64,000 nt of DNA from Agromyces sp. Soil535 (GTDB taxonomy: Bacteria; Actinomycetota; Actinomycetes; Actinomycetales; Microbacteriaceae). The notes beneath the pieces were generated by a model. That model made no database searches. It was not told where the DNA came from and worked only from the letters and a program-made list of their open reading frames with translations. The number at the start of each line of letters is the position of its first letter. The stretch's first letter is position 1. Location of the stretch: the NCBI RefSeq assembly GCF_001428255.1, contig NZ_LMRW01000007.1:23339-87338 (forward strand), in the 5' to 3' direction. Made by a program: the position numbers and the translations under genes. Shown here one piece after another: positions 24,072 through 32,610 of this stretch.

Positions 24072-24542
24072 GTCGCGGTAGTCGCCCGCGGGCATCAGGT
24101 CCCGGATCGCCGGCATCCACACGACGATCCGATCACGACCGCTGATGCCCTCGGGGTCGTACGCGCCGAAGAAGACCTGCCGTCCGCGCGGATGGATCAG
24201 GTCTTCGAACTCGGCGAACTGCTTGGGCTCGGCCCCGGCGAGCACGTCGTTGCCGTCCTTGTCGACCGTGTCAGCGCCGAGCGGGCCGCTGCTGAACAGC
24301 CATACGGGGTGGGTGGCGAGCATCTCCGCATTGCGCTTCACGAACCTCGTGGCGTCCTTCCTCCAGTTGAACATGTACGCAGCGGATCCGACGACGCATG
24401 CGTCGTACCCGGTCGCGTCGTCCACATCCGCGCACCGCACGACCTCGACCTCGTGGCCCCGTCGACTCAACACCTCTCCGATCCGCTGGGCGATGCCCTC
24501 CGTGGCACCGTACTTGCTCGAATACGCCACGAGCACCTTCAT
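23985..24542 (-). CDS. flavodoxin-domain protein (second, upstream copy)
   Basis: This 185-residue paralogue of the next gene starts MKVLVAYSSKYGATEGIAQRIG and keeps SKYGAT, DACVVGSAAYMFNWRKDATRF and PVWLFSSGPLG. It has a short extra C-terminal tail (RAPEKEPT). The two genes are in tandem with an ATGA overlap. Similarity is moderate along most of the length but the 3' end carries a 66-bp perfect DNA match. The ATG at 24542 begins the flavodoxin strand; an in-frame reading from 24797 is rejected. Confidence 0.85.
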   Translation of the reverse strand: MKVLVAYSSKYGATEGIAQRIGEVLSRRGHEVEVVRCADVDDATGYDACVVGSAAYMFNWRKDATRFVKRNAEMLATHPVWLFSSGPLGADTVDKDGNDVLAGAEPKQFAEFEDLIHPRGRQVFFGAYDPEGISGRDRIVVWMPAIRDLMPAGDYRDWAAIEAWAGSIADELGAPAGRAPEKEPT

Positions 24543-24741
24543 CGCGAACCCCTCTCTCTCCATGTCTGTCCGGCGGGCACAGGCGCGACGGTACGCCGCG
24601 ATCCCCCCCGGCAGGCGGCCGAAGGTCCCGCCGCTTGCTGAGAGTATGCGGATACATGGAATAGCGGATGCCGCGAAGCGTTGCACCTCGCGGGACGACG
24701 GCGCCCCGGCATCCGTCCACTCCCACGAAAGCAGCACCACC

Positions 24742-25335
24742 ATGACCCTCGTCACCGAACTCACGTCCCGCCGCGCCGACACGACCGCGCCCCTCATCCA
24801 CCCCCTCGTGGAGCGCTGGAGCCCGCGCGCCTACGACCCGACCGCCGAGGTCTCGACCGACGCGCTCCGCACGATCCTCGAGGCCGCCCGGTGGGCGCCG
24901 TCGGCCAACAACGTGCAGCCGTGGCGCTTCATCGTCGCCCGTCGCGGCACCGAGACCTTCCGCACCGTGCACGACGCCCTCATGGGCTTCAACCAGGCGT
25001 GGGCCGACTCCGCCGCCGTGCTCATCGTGAACGTCGCCGAGACGGTGGACGCCGAGGGCAAGGCCCGCCCGTGGGCCCGTTACGACCTCGGCCAGGCGGT
25101 GGCGCACCTCACGGTGCAGGCGCAGCACGATGGCCTGCACACCCACCAGATGGGCGGCTTCGACGGCGCCAGGATCCACGACGCGTTCGGGCTCGACGCG
25201 AGCCTCGAGGTCGTCTCGATCACCGCGATCGGCGTGCTCGGCGACGTCGACGCCCTGCCCGACCCGCTGCGCGAGCGCGAGGTCGCGCCGCGCCTGCGCA
25301 AGCCGCTCGAGGAGCTCGTGCTCGTCGGCGAGTAG
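24742..25335 (+). CDS. nitroreductase-family FMN oxidoreductase
   Basis: This 197-residue protein has the nitroreductase signature: HPLVERWSPRAYDPTAEVSTDALRTILEAARWAPSANNVQPWRFIV (~20-65) with the RxY/F and SxxN-QPW FMN contacts, and YDLGQAVAHLTVQAQHDGLHTHQMGGFD (~113-140). It should reduce nitro or quinone compounds with FMN and NAD(P)H. The ATG at 24742 gives a full-length family member; a longer frame from 24145 lies on the antisense of the flavodoxin genes. A possible promoter begins with TTGCTG near 24636. Confidence 0.88.
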   Translation: MTLVTELTSRRADTTAPLIHPLVERWSPRAYDPTAEVSTDALRTILEAARWAPSANNVQPWRFIVARRGTETFRTVHDALMGFNQAWADSAAVLIVNVAETVDAEGKARPWARYDLGQAVAHLTVQAQHDGLHTHQMGGFDGARIHDAFGLDASLEVVSITAIGVLGDVDALPDPLREREVAPRLRKPLEELVLVGE

Positions 25336-25349
25336 CGCTCGCCCGCCGC

Positions 25350-25469
25350 CTACCCGTGCGGGTTGAGGCTGCTGAAGTCCGGCATGCCGTTCACCGCGAG
25401 GTGGACGGACACCAGGGTGACGAGCACGACGGCGATGCCGATCGCGATCGCGATGAGGGTGCGGCGCAT
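25350..25469 (-). CDS. 39-residue single-helix membrane peptide in ABC transporter operon
   Basis: This small protein (MRRTLIAIAIGIAVVLVTLVSV..., then HLAVNGMPDFSSLNPHG) has an RR start, one ~20-residue hydrophobic helix and a short polar tail. It begins 25 bp after the FtsX permease stop on the same strand, with GGAG about 9 bases before the ATG at 25469. The position as last gene of an ABC export operon suggests a small accessory subunit. I know of no named family. Confidence 0.6.
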   Translation of the reverse strand: MRRTLIAIAIGIAVVLVTLVSVHLAVNGMPDFSSLNPHG

Positions 25470-25494
25470 GAGCGTCTCCGTTCGTTCGGGGGGA

Positions 25495-27894
25495 TCAGAG
25501 CGTGGCGAGGGCGACGCTCGGGCGGATGCGGGTCGCGCGACGCGCGGCGAGCGCACTCGCCGCAAGGGCGCCGACGATGCCGACGAGCGTCCAGACGGCG
25601 AGCGCGAACGCACTCGCGGTGAACGGCAGCGGCGCAAGGAACGCCTGCCGACCGAAGACCTGGTCGGCAAGCAGCGTCAGCGGAACCGACAACACGGTGG
25701 CGAGCAGCACTCCGGCGATCCCGACGAGGATGCTCTCGAGCATGACGATCGAGCGGATGTCGCGGGGCGCCGCTCCGACGACCGCGAGGATCGCGAACTC
25801 CCTGGTGCGCTCGGCGACGCTCGTCGTCATGCTCGCGCCGAGTCCGAGGAAGCCGACGACGCCGATGATCCCCGCGATCACGACGAGCGCGGCGATGAGC
25901 ACCCCGACGTGACCGTCGAGGGCGATCCCCAGGGTGTCGACGGAGTAGGCCTGATCGGTTTCGATCCCCGCGCGGCGCAGCGCTTCGACGGCGGCGTCGA
26001 CGGTGCGGCTGCGGCTGCCGGCGGAGTGCGACCCTGTGACGATGCGCACGCTCGCCACACCCGGAACGCCGGCGCGTTCGGCGAATGCCTCCGGCGTCGT
26101 GTACGCCGCCGCCGGGCTGCCGAAGTCGGCGACGATGCCCACGATCGTCCACTCGGCGGCACGTCCTGCCACGCTGAGTGAGATGCGATCGCCGACGTGT
26201 GCGCCTCCGAGCTGCTGCGTCGCGGCGGTCGTCGTCACGACGATGGCGTCGGTGTCGTCGGGGGCGAGCCGTCGCCCGCTCTCCAGCGACGTCTCGGCGA
26301 GGGTCGAGTCGATCGGCGGCGCGACCATCACGAAGCTCGCGTGCCCCTCGTCGGGATAGACGCGTGCGACGTCGGCGCGCCCGGCGATGTGCAGCGTCGC
26401 CCGAGCCGACCCGTAGGCCTCGACCTCGACGACATCGGGGAGGTCGACGAGGAGGCGCTCGACGGCGCTGCGATCGTGCGGTGCATCGAGGCGCAGGGAG
26501 ACGTCGTAGTGCCGCCGATCCGTGCCGGTGTCCACGAGCTCGTCCCATCCCGCCGCGGCGTTGACGCCGGCGAGGAACAACGCGCCCGCGATCGCGAGCA
26601 GCGCAAGGTTGAGCGCGAGCCGGCCCGGGCGGCGGAGCAGCCCGCCCACCGCCGCCGTCAGGCTGAGGTCACCGCCGACCCGCAGGCGGCGCGGCCCCCC
26701 TCGCACGGCGCTCGGGCGCGCCGAGTCGAGTGCCTGGCGCACGGTGATGCGCGTCGTGCGCACGACGGGAACGGCGGCGATGGCGGTCGGGATGCCGATG
26801 CCCGACGCGATCGCGGTCGCCAAGACCCATCCCGGCGGCCGCGTGCTGCCGAGGTCGAGGTTGAGGAGCGAGGCTCCGAACCCTGCGATGAGGTTGCCGA
26901 GGGCGAACCCGGGCACGAGCGCCAGCAGGGTGGCGATGCCCGCCACGACGAGCGCGATGCCGAGCGTCATCGGGACGAGTTGTGCGGTGCGCGCCCCGAT
27001 CGCCTTCATGGCACCGATCTGCGGGATCTGCCGCACGAGGGCGCCCGCGAGGAGCGCCGCCGCCAGGATGCTGCTGAGCACGAGTGAGAGCACGCCGAAT
27101 GCGAGGAACATCGCGCCGAGGGTCTCCATCTGTCCCTGATGGGGGTGCGCGAGCGGCCTCGGGATCTCGACGTGGTCGACGCGGTATCCGCGTGATGCGA
27201 GCGCGTCGCGGGCACGCTGTGCGACGTCGTCGATGGCGTTCGCGTCGCCGCTCGGGTGTCCCGCGGCATCCGTGACCAGGATCTTGATCTGATCGAGCGC
27301 AACCGTGATGCCCGCCGACTCGAGCAGCGACTCCTCGGCATAGGCGTAGACGGTCTGCTCCTGCTCGGCCGGGGCGACACCGCCGTCGTGTGCGCCACCG
27401 GCGACGATGAGCGTGGTCGGGCCGGCAGCGGTGCCCAGCTCGACGGGGTCGCCGGCGCCCACGCCGAGGTACCGCAGTGCGGTGCGTTCGAGCAGCAGGC
27501 CCGCGGCATCCGCACCATCCTCGACGCTGACGGTGGCGAAGCGCATCGGGTCGCCGTTCTCGCGCACGAACAGGAGCAGGGAACGCCACGGGCCGTCGCC
27601 GGAGCGGATGCGTCCCACGAGCGCTGCGCGCGCGGCGACCCGCTCGGCTCCGGCCACGCCGCCGACAATCTCGAGCGCCTCCTGGTCGAGCGGGTCATCG
27701 AGCACGATCGTCGCCGAGGCAGGCTCGGTCGCGCGATAGTTCGACTCGATCGCGCGACCGAGGAGCGCTCGAGCGTCGAGCAGGGCGATCGCGGCCGTCG
27801 CGCTCAGCGCGATCGCGACGATCATGAGGGCGACTCGGCCGCGCATCGACAGGATGTCACGGAGCAGCTTCCGCAGCCGCAGGGCGGTCATCAC
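25495..27894 (-). CDS. large FtsX-like ABC transporter permease
   Basis: This 799-residue permease has one N-terminal helix (VALMIVAIALSATAAIALLDA), a long extracytoplasmic domain (~45-255), a first FtsX helix block (~260-370, MFLAFGVLSLVLSSILAAALLAGALVRQIPQIGAMKAIGA), a second external domain (~430-660) and a second FtsX block (~665-795). The duplicated FtsX layout is that of MacB/LolC-type mechanotransmission exporters working on membrane or lipid-linked cargo. It starts at an ATG that overlaps the ATPase stop (27891-27894). The operon is divergent from a TetR gene. Confidence 0.88.
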   Translation of the reverse strand: MMTALRLRKLLRDILSMRGRVALMIVAIALSATAAIALLDARALLGRAIESNYRATEPASATIVLDDPLDQEALEIVGGVAGAERVAARAALVGRIRSGDGPWRSLLLFVRENGDPMRFATVSVEDGADAAGLLLERTALRYLGVGAGDPVELGTAAGPTTLIVAGGAHDGGVAPAEQEQTVYAYAEESLLESAGITVALDQIKILVTDAAGHPSGDANAIDDVAQRARDALASRGYRVDHVEIPRPLAHPHQGQMETLGAMFLAFGVLSLVLSSILAAALLAGALVRQIPQIGAMKAIGARTAQLVPMTLGIALVVAGIATLLALVPGFALGNLIAGFGASLLNLDLGSTRPPGWVLATAIASGIGIPTAIAAVPVVRTTRITVRQALDSARPSAVRGGPRRLRVGGDLSLTAAVGGLLRRPGRLALNLALLAIAGALFLAGVNAAAGWDELVDTGTDRRHYDVSLRLDAPHDRSAVERLLVDLPDVVEVEAYGSARATLHIAGRADVARVYPDEGHASFVMVAPPIDSTLAETSLESGRRLAPDDTDAIVVTTTAATQQLGGAHVGDRISLSVAGRAAEWTIVGIVADFGSPAAAYTTPEAFAERAGVPGVASVRIVTGSHSAGSRSRTVDAAVEALRRAGIETDQAYSVDTLGIALDGHVGVLIAALVVIAGIIGVVGFLGLGASMTTSVAERTREFAILAVVGAAPRDIRSIVMLESILVGIAGVLLATVLSVPLTLLADQVFGRQAFLAPLPFTASAFALAVWTLVGIVGALAASALAARRATRIRPSVALATL

Positions 27895-28613
27895 CGCACC
27901 CCCGCGAACTGGCGGTCGTCGACGATCGCTCCGTCTTCGAGGCGTACCTCGCGGGTGGCGTGCGCCGAGACATCCCGCTCGTGAGTGACCATGACGACGG
28001 TCGTTCCCGACGCGGCGAGTCGGCCGAACTGTGCGAGCACATCCTCCCCCGTCGCCGTGTCGAGATTGCCGGTCGGTTCGTCCGCAAGCAGCACGGGGGG
28101 CGAGTTCACCGCGGCGCGGGCGATCGCGGCGCGTTGCTGCTGACCGCCCGAGAGCTCATGCGGGAACTTGTCGGCGTGCTCGGCGATGCCGAGGTCGTCG
28201 AGTCGATCGACCGCCAGCCGCCGTCTGGCACGCGGTGGCGTGGTGCGCGCGAAGTCCAAGGGCAGCATCACGTTCTCGGCGACGGTCAACGTCGGCAACA
28301 GGTTGAAGAACTGGAAGACGAGCCCGACCGTCCGGCCACGCCATCGCGCGAGTTCGGCGCCGCGGAGCTCGTCGACGCGACGGCCGCCGACGTGCACTTC
28401 GCCTTCGTCGGGGGTGTCGATGCCGGCGAGGAGGTTGAGGAGCGTCGTCTTGCCGCTCCCCGACCGACCGACGATCGAGACGAATTCCCCCGCCTCGATG
28501 TCGAGGTCGAGCGCGCGGAGCGCAACCGTCTCGCCCGCCGCTGAGGCGTACCTCTTGCCCACACGGCGCAGGCGGATGACGGGTTCAGACGTGGCGAGTC
28601 GACCGCTGTCCAT
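27891..28613 (-). CDS. MacB/LolD-type ABC transporter ATPase
   Basis: This 240-residue ABC ATPase has Walker A GRSGSGKTTLL (~48-58), the Q-loop LVFQFFNLLPTLTV, the signature LSGGQQQRAAIARA, Walker B VLLADEPTGNLD and the H-loop VTHE. The LolD/MacB group shows the short LLPTLTVAENVMLPL region seen here. It pairs with the FtsX permease that overlaps it by 4 bp. The ATG at 28613 has GGAGG seven bases upstream; the 24-residue N-terminal extension in the longer frame runs through the operator. Confidence 0.92.
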   Translation of the reverse strand: MDSGRLATSEPVIRLRRVGKRYASAAGETVALRALDLDIEAGEFVSIVGRSGSGKTTLLNLLAGIDTPDEGEVHVGGRRVDELRGAELARWRGRTVGLVFQFFNLLPTLTVAENVMLPLDFARTTPPRARRRLAVDRLDDLGIAEHADKFPHELSGGQQQRAAIARAAVNSPPVLLADEPTGNLDTATGEDVLAQFGRLAASGTTVVMVTHERDVSAHATREVRLEDGAIVDDRQFAGVR

Positions 28614-28631
28614 TTTCGGGCCTCCGTGGTA

Positions 28632-28656
28632 GTTTCCGTACATGTTGTTCGGAAAC
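28632..28656. promoter_or_regulatory. TetR-type operator between ABC operon and regulator gene
   Basis: GTTTCCGTACA (28632-28642) and TGTTCGGAAAC (28646-28656) are complementary at 10 of 11 positions with a 3-bp spacer. The site lies 19 bp from the ATPase start, so binding would block the ABC operon. A weaker CGTTC-GG-GAACG palindrome lies at 28736-28747 near the TetR start. Confidence 0.7.
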
Positions 28657-28751
28657 GAGTCTCCAACCGCGCACCGGTCTCGCACCAGCGACAGGCGCCA
28701 CGGAGTCGTCCGTTATCGCACACCCCACCTCAGGTCGTTCGGGAACGCGCC

Positions 28752-29321
28752 ATGAGCGACGACGATCGCCGTGTGCGCCGCACACGATCTTCGCTGCACT
28801 CGGCGTTCCTCGACCTGCTGTCGCAGCGCAGTTACGGTGAGATCACCGTGTCGGAGATCATCGAGCGGGCCGACATCGGTCGATCCACGTTCTACGCGCA
28901 CTATCGGGACAAGGACGACCTCTTCGCTGATGCGATCGACGTGCTCAGAACCGATCTCACCGTCGGCACCGCCGACGCTGCCCCGGGCACGCTCCGCTTC
29001 AGCCGTCCGTTCCTCGAGCATCTCGATGCGAACCGTGCGATCGCGCGCACGACCCTCGCAGCTTCAGCGGAATCGCCGATGCTGCGCGACATCGAGCGGA
29101 TGCTCGTGAGCCAGGTGCGTGCGGAACTGCGCGGCTGGTCGCCCGCGGCCGACGCCGCGCTGCTGCACTCGGCGGCCGCCGCGACCGTCGGCGCGTTCCT
29201 CGCGCTCGTCGAGCAATGGCTCGGAGGCGAGCGGGTGGCCGAGCCCCGGGAGATCGACGCGCTCTTCCAGGGCCTCGTCGTACCGGGACTCACGGTGACG
29301 ATCGGCGTCTCAGCGGCCTGA
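28752..29321 (+). CDS. TetR-family regulator of divergent ABC operon
   Basis: This 189-residue regulator has the TetR HTH at ~10-56 (RTRSSLHSAFLDLLSQRSYGEITVSEIIERADIGRSTFYAHYRDKDDLF). The C-terminal domain is all-helical. It is divergent from the ABC ATPase gene with a clear operator near that gene. The family pattern (short N terminus, YAHYRDKDDL) is that of regulators of efflux systems. The ATG at 28752 is used; the upstream in-frame frame from 28626 overlaps the operator. The last 12 bp overlap the convergent alcohol dehydrogenase gene. Confidence 0.85.
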   Translation: MSDDDRRVRRTRSSLHSAFLDLLSQRSYGEITVSEIIERADIGRSTFYAHYRDKDDLFADAIDVLRTDLTVGTADAAPGTLRFSRPFLEHLDANRAIARTTLAASAESPMLRDIERMLVSQVRAELRGWSPAADAALLHSAAAATVGAFLALVEQWLGGERVAEPREIDALFQGLVVPGLTVTIGVSAA

Positions 29322-30377
29322 AGTGGGGCCCGGGCGCAACAGCACCTTGATCGCGCGCCGCTCGTCCATCGCGGCATAGGCCGCGGCGGCATCGCGGAGC
29401 GGGAGCTCGACGTCGAAGACGCGGCCCGGCTGGATCGCTCCGGAGAGCACGTCGGGCAGCAGCTCCTCGATGTAGCCGCGCACGGGCGCGACGCCGCCGT
29501 TGACGCCGACGTTGCGGTTGAAGAGCGTGCGCACCGGCAGTTCGGGCGCGCCGTTGGGCGCGCCGACGTACCCGACCATCCCGCCCGGGCGCGTCGAGCG
29601 GATCGCCTGGTCCATCGACTCCTTCGTGCCGACGCACTCGAGCACGCGGTCGGCGCCGACGCCGCGGGTGAGCTCCTGCACGGCGGTCACGCCGACGTCG
29701 CCGCGCTCGGCCACGATGTACGACGCGCCGAAGTCGCGGGCGAGCGCCTGGCGCTCCGGATGCCGCGACATCGCGATGATCGTCGCCGCCCCGAGCCGCT
29801 TCGCCGCGATGATCGCGCAGAGGCCCACGGCGCCGTCGCCGACGACTGCGACGGAGTCCCCGGGACCGACCCCCGCCGCGACCGCGGCGTGGTGGCCGGT
29901 GCCCATCACGTCGGAGAGCGACAGCAACCCGGGCACCTGGTCGTCGGACACCGGGCCCGGCACCGCAACGAGCGTGCCGTCGGCGAGGGGAACGCGCACG
30001 CGCTCGCCCTGACCGCCGTCGGCGAATGCGCCGAACCGGTCCTCGCCGCCCCACCAGCCGCCGTGCAGGCACGACGTGCTCACGCCGTTGCGGCAGTTGA
30101 TGCAGGTGTTGTCGCAGACGTAGAACGGCGCGATCACGAAGTCGCCGACGTTGATGCGCTGCACATGGTCGCCGACCGCCTCGACGACCCCGACGAACTC
30201 GTGGCCGATGCGGTGCGGTTCGTGCGTGGGTGTCACGCCGCGGTACGGCCAGAGGTCGGAGCCGCAGACGCACGCCGCGACCACCCGCACGATGGCGTCG
30301 CCGCCCGTCGAGAGCACGGGGTCGGGTACGGTTTCGACGCGGATGTCACGGGGGGCGTGGATGATCGTCGCAAGCAT
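29310..30377 (-). CDS. zinc-dependent alcohol dehydrogenase family protein
   Basis: This 355-residue medium-chain dehydrogenase has catalytic-zinc ligands Cys38 and His59-Glu60 (VCGSDLWPYRG, HRIGHEFVG). Four more cysteines (FYVCDNTCINCRNGVSTSC, ~95-113) form the structural zinc lobe. The Rossmann domain shows VAVVGDGAVGLCAI (~182-195). Family members oxidise alcohols or aldehydes with NAD(P); the substrate is unknown. The normal length and all ligands suggest an active enzyme. Its 3' end overlaps the TetR gene by 12 bp. Confidence 0.92.
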   Translation of the reverse strand: MLATIIHAPRDIRVETVPDPVLSTGGDAIVRVVAACVCGSDLWPYRGVTPTHEPHRIGHEFVGVVEAVGDHVQRINVGDFVIAPFYVCDNTCINCRNGVSTSCLHGGWWGGEDRFGAFADGGQGERVRVPLADGTLVAVPGPVSDDQVPGLLSLSDVMGTGHHAAVAAGVGPGDSVAVVGDGAVGLCAIIAAKRLGAATIIAMSRHPERQALARDFGASYIVAERGDVGVTAVQELTRGVGADRVLECVGTKESMDQAIRSTRPGGMVGYVGAPNGAPELPVRTLFNRNVGVNGGVAPVRGYIEELLPDVLSGAIQPGRVFDVELPLRDAAAAYAAMDERRAIKVLLRPGPTSGR

Positions 30378-30605
30378 GCTCCGAGCCTACGCGCGCGGCG
30401 GTTGTGCAGCTTTCGAACTCCCGGTCCGCCCGACCTGGGGTGACCTGGCGGATTCCTGAAACTCGCGTCGTCGGCTCTACGCAACTTCCGTCATCACGCG
30501 GAGACAAATAATGCGCCTCTCTTGAGAAAATAGATCCCCGTGTTTCCGGGCTAGAATGACGTCGAACGACAAATACTGCTGGATGCTCACGCAAATTGGG
30601 GATGC
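30378..30605 (+). promoter_or_regulatory. AT-richer upstream region of fic with possible promoter
   Basis: This 228-bp gap between the divergent alcohol dehydrogenase and fic genes becomes noticeably AT-rich after ~30480. TAGAAT (30552-30557) preceded by GGGC is a good extended -10 box; no matching -35 is obvious. GGGG lies a few bases before the fic ATG. No other gene was seen. Confidence 0.4.
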
Positions 30606-31796
30606 ATGATTGACAAGAAGTACACGCTGCCACCGGCCGACTTCGGGTCGGATCTCGTCCGTTATGCCTTTGAGATCGAGCGGCTTCGCGGCGATCTCGG
30701 TACAGGAACGACACCAGCCACTACGTTGAACGAGCTTCACGCTCTCTTTCGTGTGGTGATGAGCGTCATCTCTGCGCGCATCGAAGGAAACCACACGACT
30801 GTCTACGACGCGTTGAGCGAGTTGAGCCCAGGGTCACGTCCGAGTTCGGCAAGCGCCGACTCCCTTCGCGAGATCATGAACATCCTCAAGGGCATCGATT
30901 TCATCGACTCCGTTGACCCGACCACCCCTCTGACCCAGGTCTTCGTCCGGGAACTCCATCGCATCACGGTGAATGGCTTGCGGCGCGAGGGCGACCCGAC
31001 TCCGGGTGAGTATCGAGTCCGAGAGGTCGGTATCAACCACTCGTCGCACATTCCGCCGTCGCACGTGTACGTCCACGCAGAGATGTCGGAGTTACTCGAC
31101 TTCGCCAACCAGGACGTGCCGATGCACGAGCAGATGCTGCACGTCGCGATTGCGCATCACCGATTCGTTTGGATCCACCCGTTCAGGAACGGCAACGGTC
31201 GCGTGTCACGTCTCCTCACCTACGCAATGCTGCGCCGGAATGGTTTCGACTCCGGCCCGGGTTACCGCACCGTGAACCCTACCGCCGTCTTCGGCAACGA
31301 TCGTGACGGCTACTACTCCGCGCTCGAAGCGGCGGACGACCTCTCTGGTGATGGAACTCTCAAGTGGTGCGAATTCTTCGTCCGCGGGCTTCGCGACGAT
31401 CTGGAACGTCTCGTGCAGATGCAGGACTTCGCCTTCGTGAGAGAGGATCTCGTCCATCCCGCTATCAACATGCTCATGGCGAGCGGTGGCGCCACCGCAG
31501 TCGAGGGTGCAGCGTTGAAGATCGCGATCACCAAGAACGTCGTGAAAGCGGGGGATCTGGCCTCGGCTCTGCCTGGCACGGCGTCACAGCGCTCAGTCGC
31601 GATCAGAGGACTCATTGAGCGAGCCCTCTTGACCCATGATCAGCGCGGCCAGCGTTTCTACCGCGTGTCGCTTGCACGCGGACCGCTTTCGCCGTTCATC
31701 GTCCGACGCCTCGACGAGCTCGGCTACCTTCCCCGCATCCTCAAGGAGGATGACGCGGGCGGAAGTGCGCGCTCATCCGGATTGCCTGCGGACTGA
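30606..31796 (+). CDS. Fic-family protein with N-terminal inhibitory helix (probable AMP transferase)
   Basis: This 396-residue protein carries the full Fic motif HPFRNGNGRVSR at 191-202, with catalytic His191. Near the N terminus SARIEGN (56-62) matches the inhibitory (S/T)xxxE(G/N) helix of class II Fic proteins, so activity should be self-inhibited. The N-terminal Fic_N region precedes it, and a ~100-residue winged-helix-like C terminus follows. Fic enzymes transfer AMP to target proteins. The gene is visibly less GC-rich than its neighbours, uses different codons and stands alone. It was probably acquired horizontally. Its target is unknown. Confidence 0.92.
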   Translation: MIDKKYTLPPADFGSDLVRYAFEIERLRGDLGTGTTPATTLNELHALFRVVMSVISARIEGNHTTVYDALSELSPGSRPSSASADSLREIMNILKGIDFIDSVDPTTPLTQVFVRELHRITVNGLRREGDPTPGEYRVREVGINHSSHIPPSHVYVHAEMSELLDFANQDVPMHEQMLHVAIAHHRFVWIHPFRNGNGRVSRLLTYAMLRRNGFDSGPGYRTVNPTAVFGNDRDGYYSALEAADDLSGDGTLKWCEFFVRGLRDDLERLVQMQDFAFVREDLVHPAINMLMASGGATAVEGAALKIAITKNVVKAGDLASALPGTASQRSVAIRGLIERALLTHDQRGQRFYRVSLARGPLSPFIVRRLDELGYLPRILKEDDAGGSARSSGLPAD

Positions 31797-31797
31797 T

Positions 31798-31842
31798 CCG
31801 CGGGTTACGAGACGGGCGCTGCGCGCCTCCTCAACCCGCAGC
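31798..31842. repeat. degenerate copy of a dispersed intergenic palindrome
   Basis: A left half beginning CGCGGGTTACGAG (31799-31811) and a right half CTCCTCAACCCGCAG (31828-31842) are the remains of the palindrome seen perfectly at 51318-51348. The arms match only in GCGGGTT and GAG here. It lies after the fic stop. Confidence 0.55.
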
Positions 31843-32011
31843 GACGCTACACGTGCGGCGCGAACGCCTGCCACGCACGCACGCACGCGTCGAGCGTATT
31901 CTCATCACCCCCACCCCCTGAATGAGGGAATCTCGGTTCTCTGCGCATCGGAGTAGCCTGCGCATGAGCGCCGTCCATCCCGAGCGGCGTCAGACCCATT
32001 GCGGGGACCCC

Positions 32012-32599
32012 ATGAAACTCACACGAATCGCCGCGGGGGTCGCTGCGGCATCCGCCCTCCTGCTCGCCATGCCGGCTCCGGCGTTCGCAAGCCCGGTGCA
32101 GATCATCCCGTGGGAGGATTCCTTCACCGAAGTGCACGAGGTCGGCGAGGAGTTCTGGTGCCCGCCCGACGTCGTCGACTTCGAGGTCACCGAGAGCTTC
32201 GAGGGGAGCGGCATCGACCGCATCACCACACAGCGCGACGGCCTCATCCGCTTCGCAGGCACATTCCAGTCGGTGACCACGTACAGCGCGAACGGCAAGA
32301 GCTTCGTTATCGATTCCCAGGGGAACTTCCGCGACCACAAGATCGCCGACAACGGCGACGGCACGCTCACGATCTGGTTCAAGGGCTCGGTCCTGTCGAC
32401 GGCCTGGCTCGACGGGGTGTTCATGTTCCATGACTCCGGGCTCGTCGAGGGCGCGGACCTCATCGATCACAACGGCACGCCGACGAATCCCGATGACGAC
32501 GAGTTCCTCGGACCGGTCGAGGAAGCCGACGTGCACGGCCGGTTCGACACCGACGGTCGCGATTTCTGCGAGGACATCGCCGAGTTCCTCGGCGAGTGA
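32012..32599 (+). CDS. secreted protein, paralogue of 35116-35718, unknown function
   Basis: This 195-residue protein has a Sec signal (MKLTRIAAGVAAASALLLAMPAPAFA, probable cut after AFA). The mature ~169 residues have a cysteine near each end (EEFWCPPD and GRDFCEDIAEF). Signature parts are KIADNGDGTLTIWF, FMFHDSGLVEG, DHNGTPTNPDDDEF and HGRFDTDGRDFC. The same parts occur in the protein at 35116. The ATG at 32012 is chosen because the signal starts there; an in-frame ATG at 31922 would lengthen it without sense. No family name is known to me. Confidence 0.75.
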   Translation: MKLTRIAAGVAAASALLLAMPAPAFASPVQIIPWEDSFTEVHEVGEEFWCPPDVVDFEVTESFEGSGIDRITTQRDGLIRFAGTFQSVTTYSANGKSFVIDSQGNFRDHKIADNGDGTLTIWFKGSVLSTAWLDGVFMFHDSGLVEGADLIDHNGTPTNPDDDEFLGPVEEADVHGRFDTDGRDFCEDIAEFLGE

Positions 32600-32610
32600 C
32601 GCAGCGCCTG

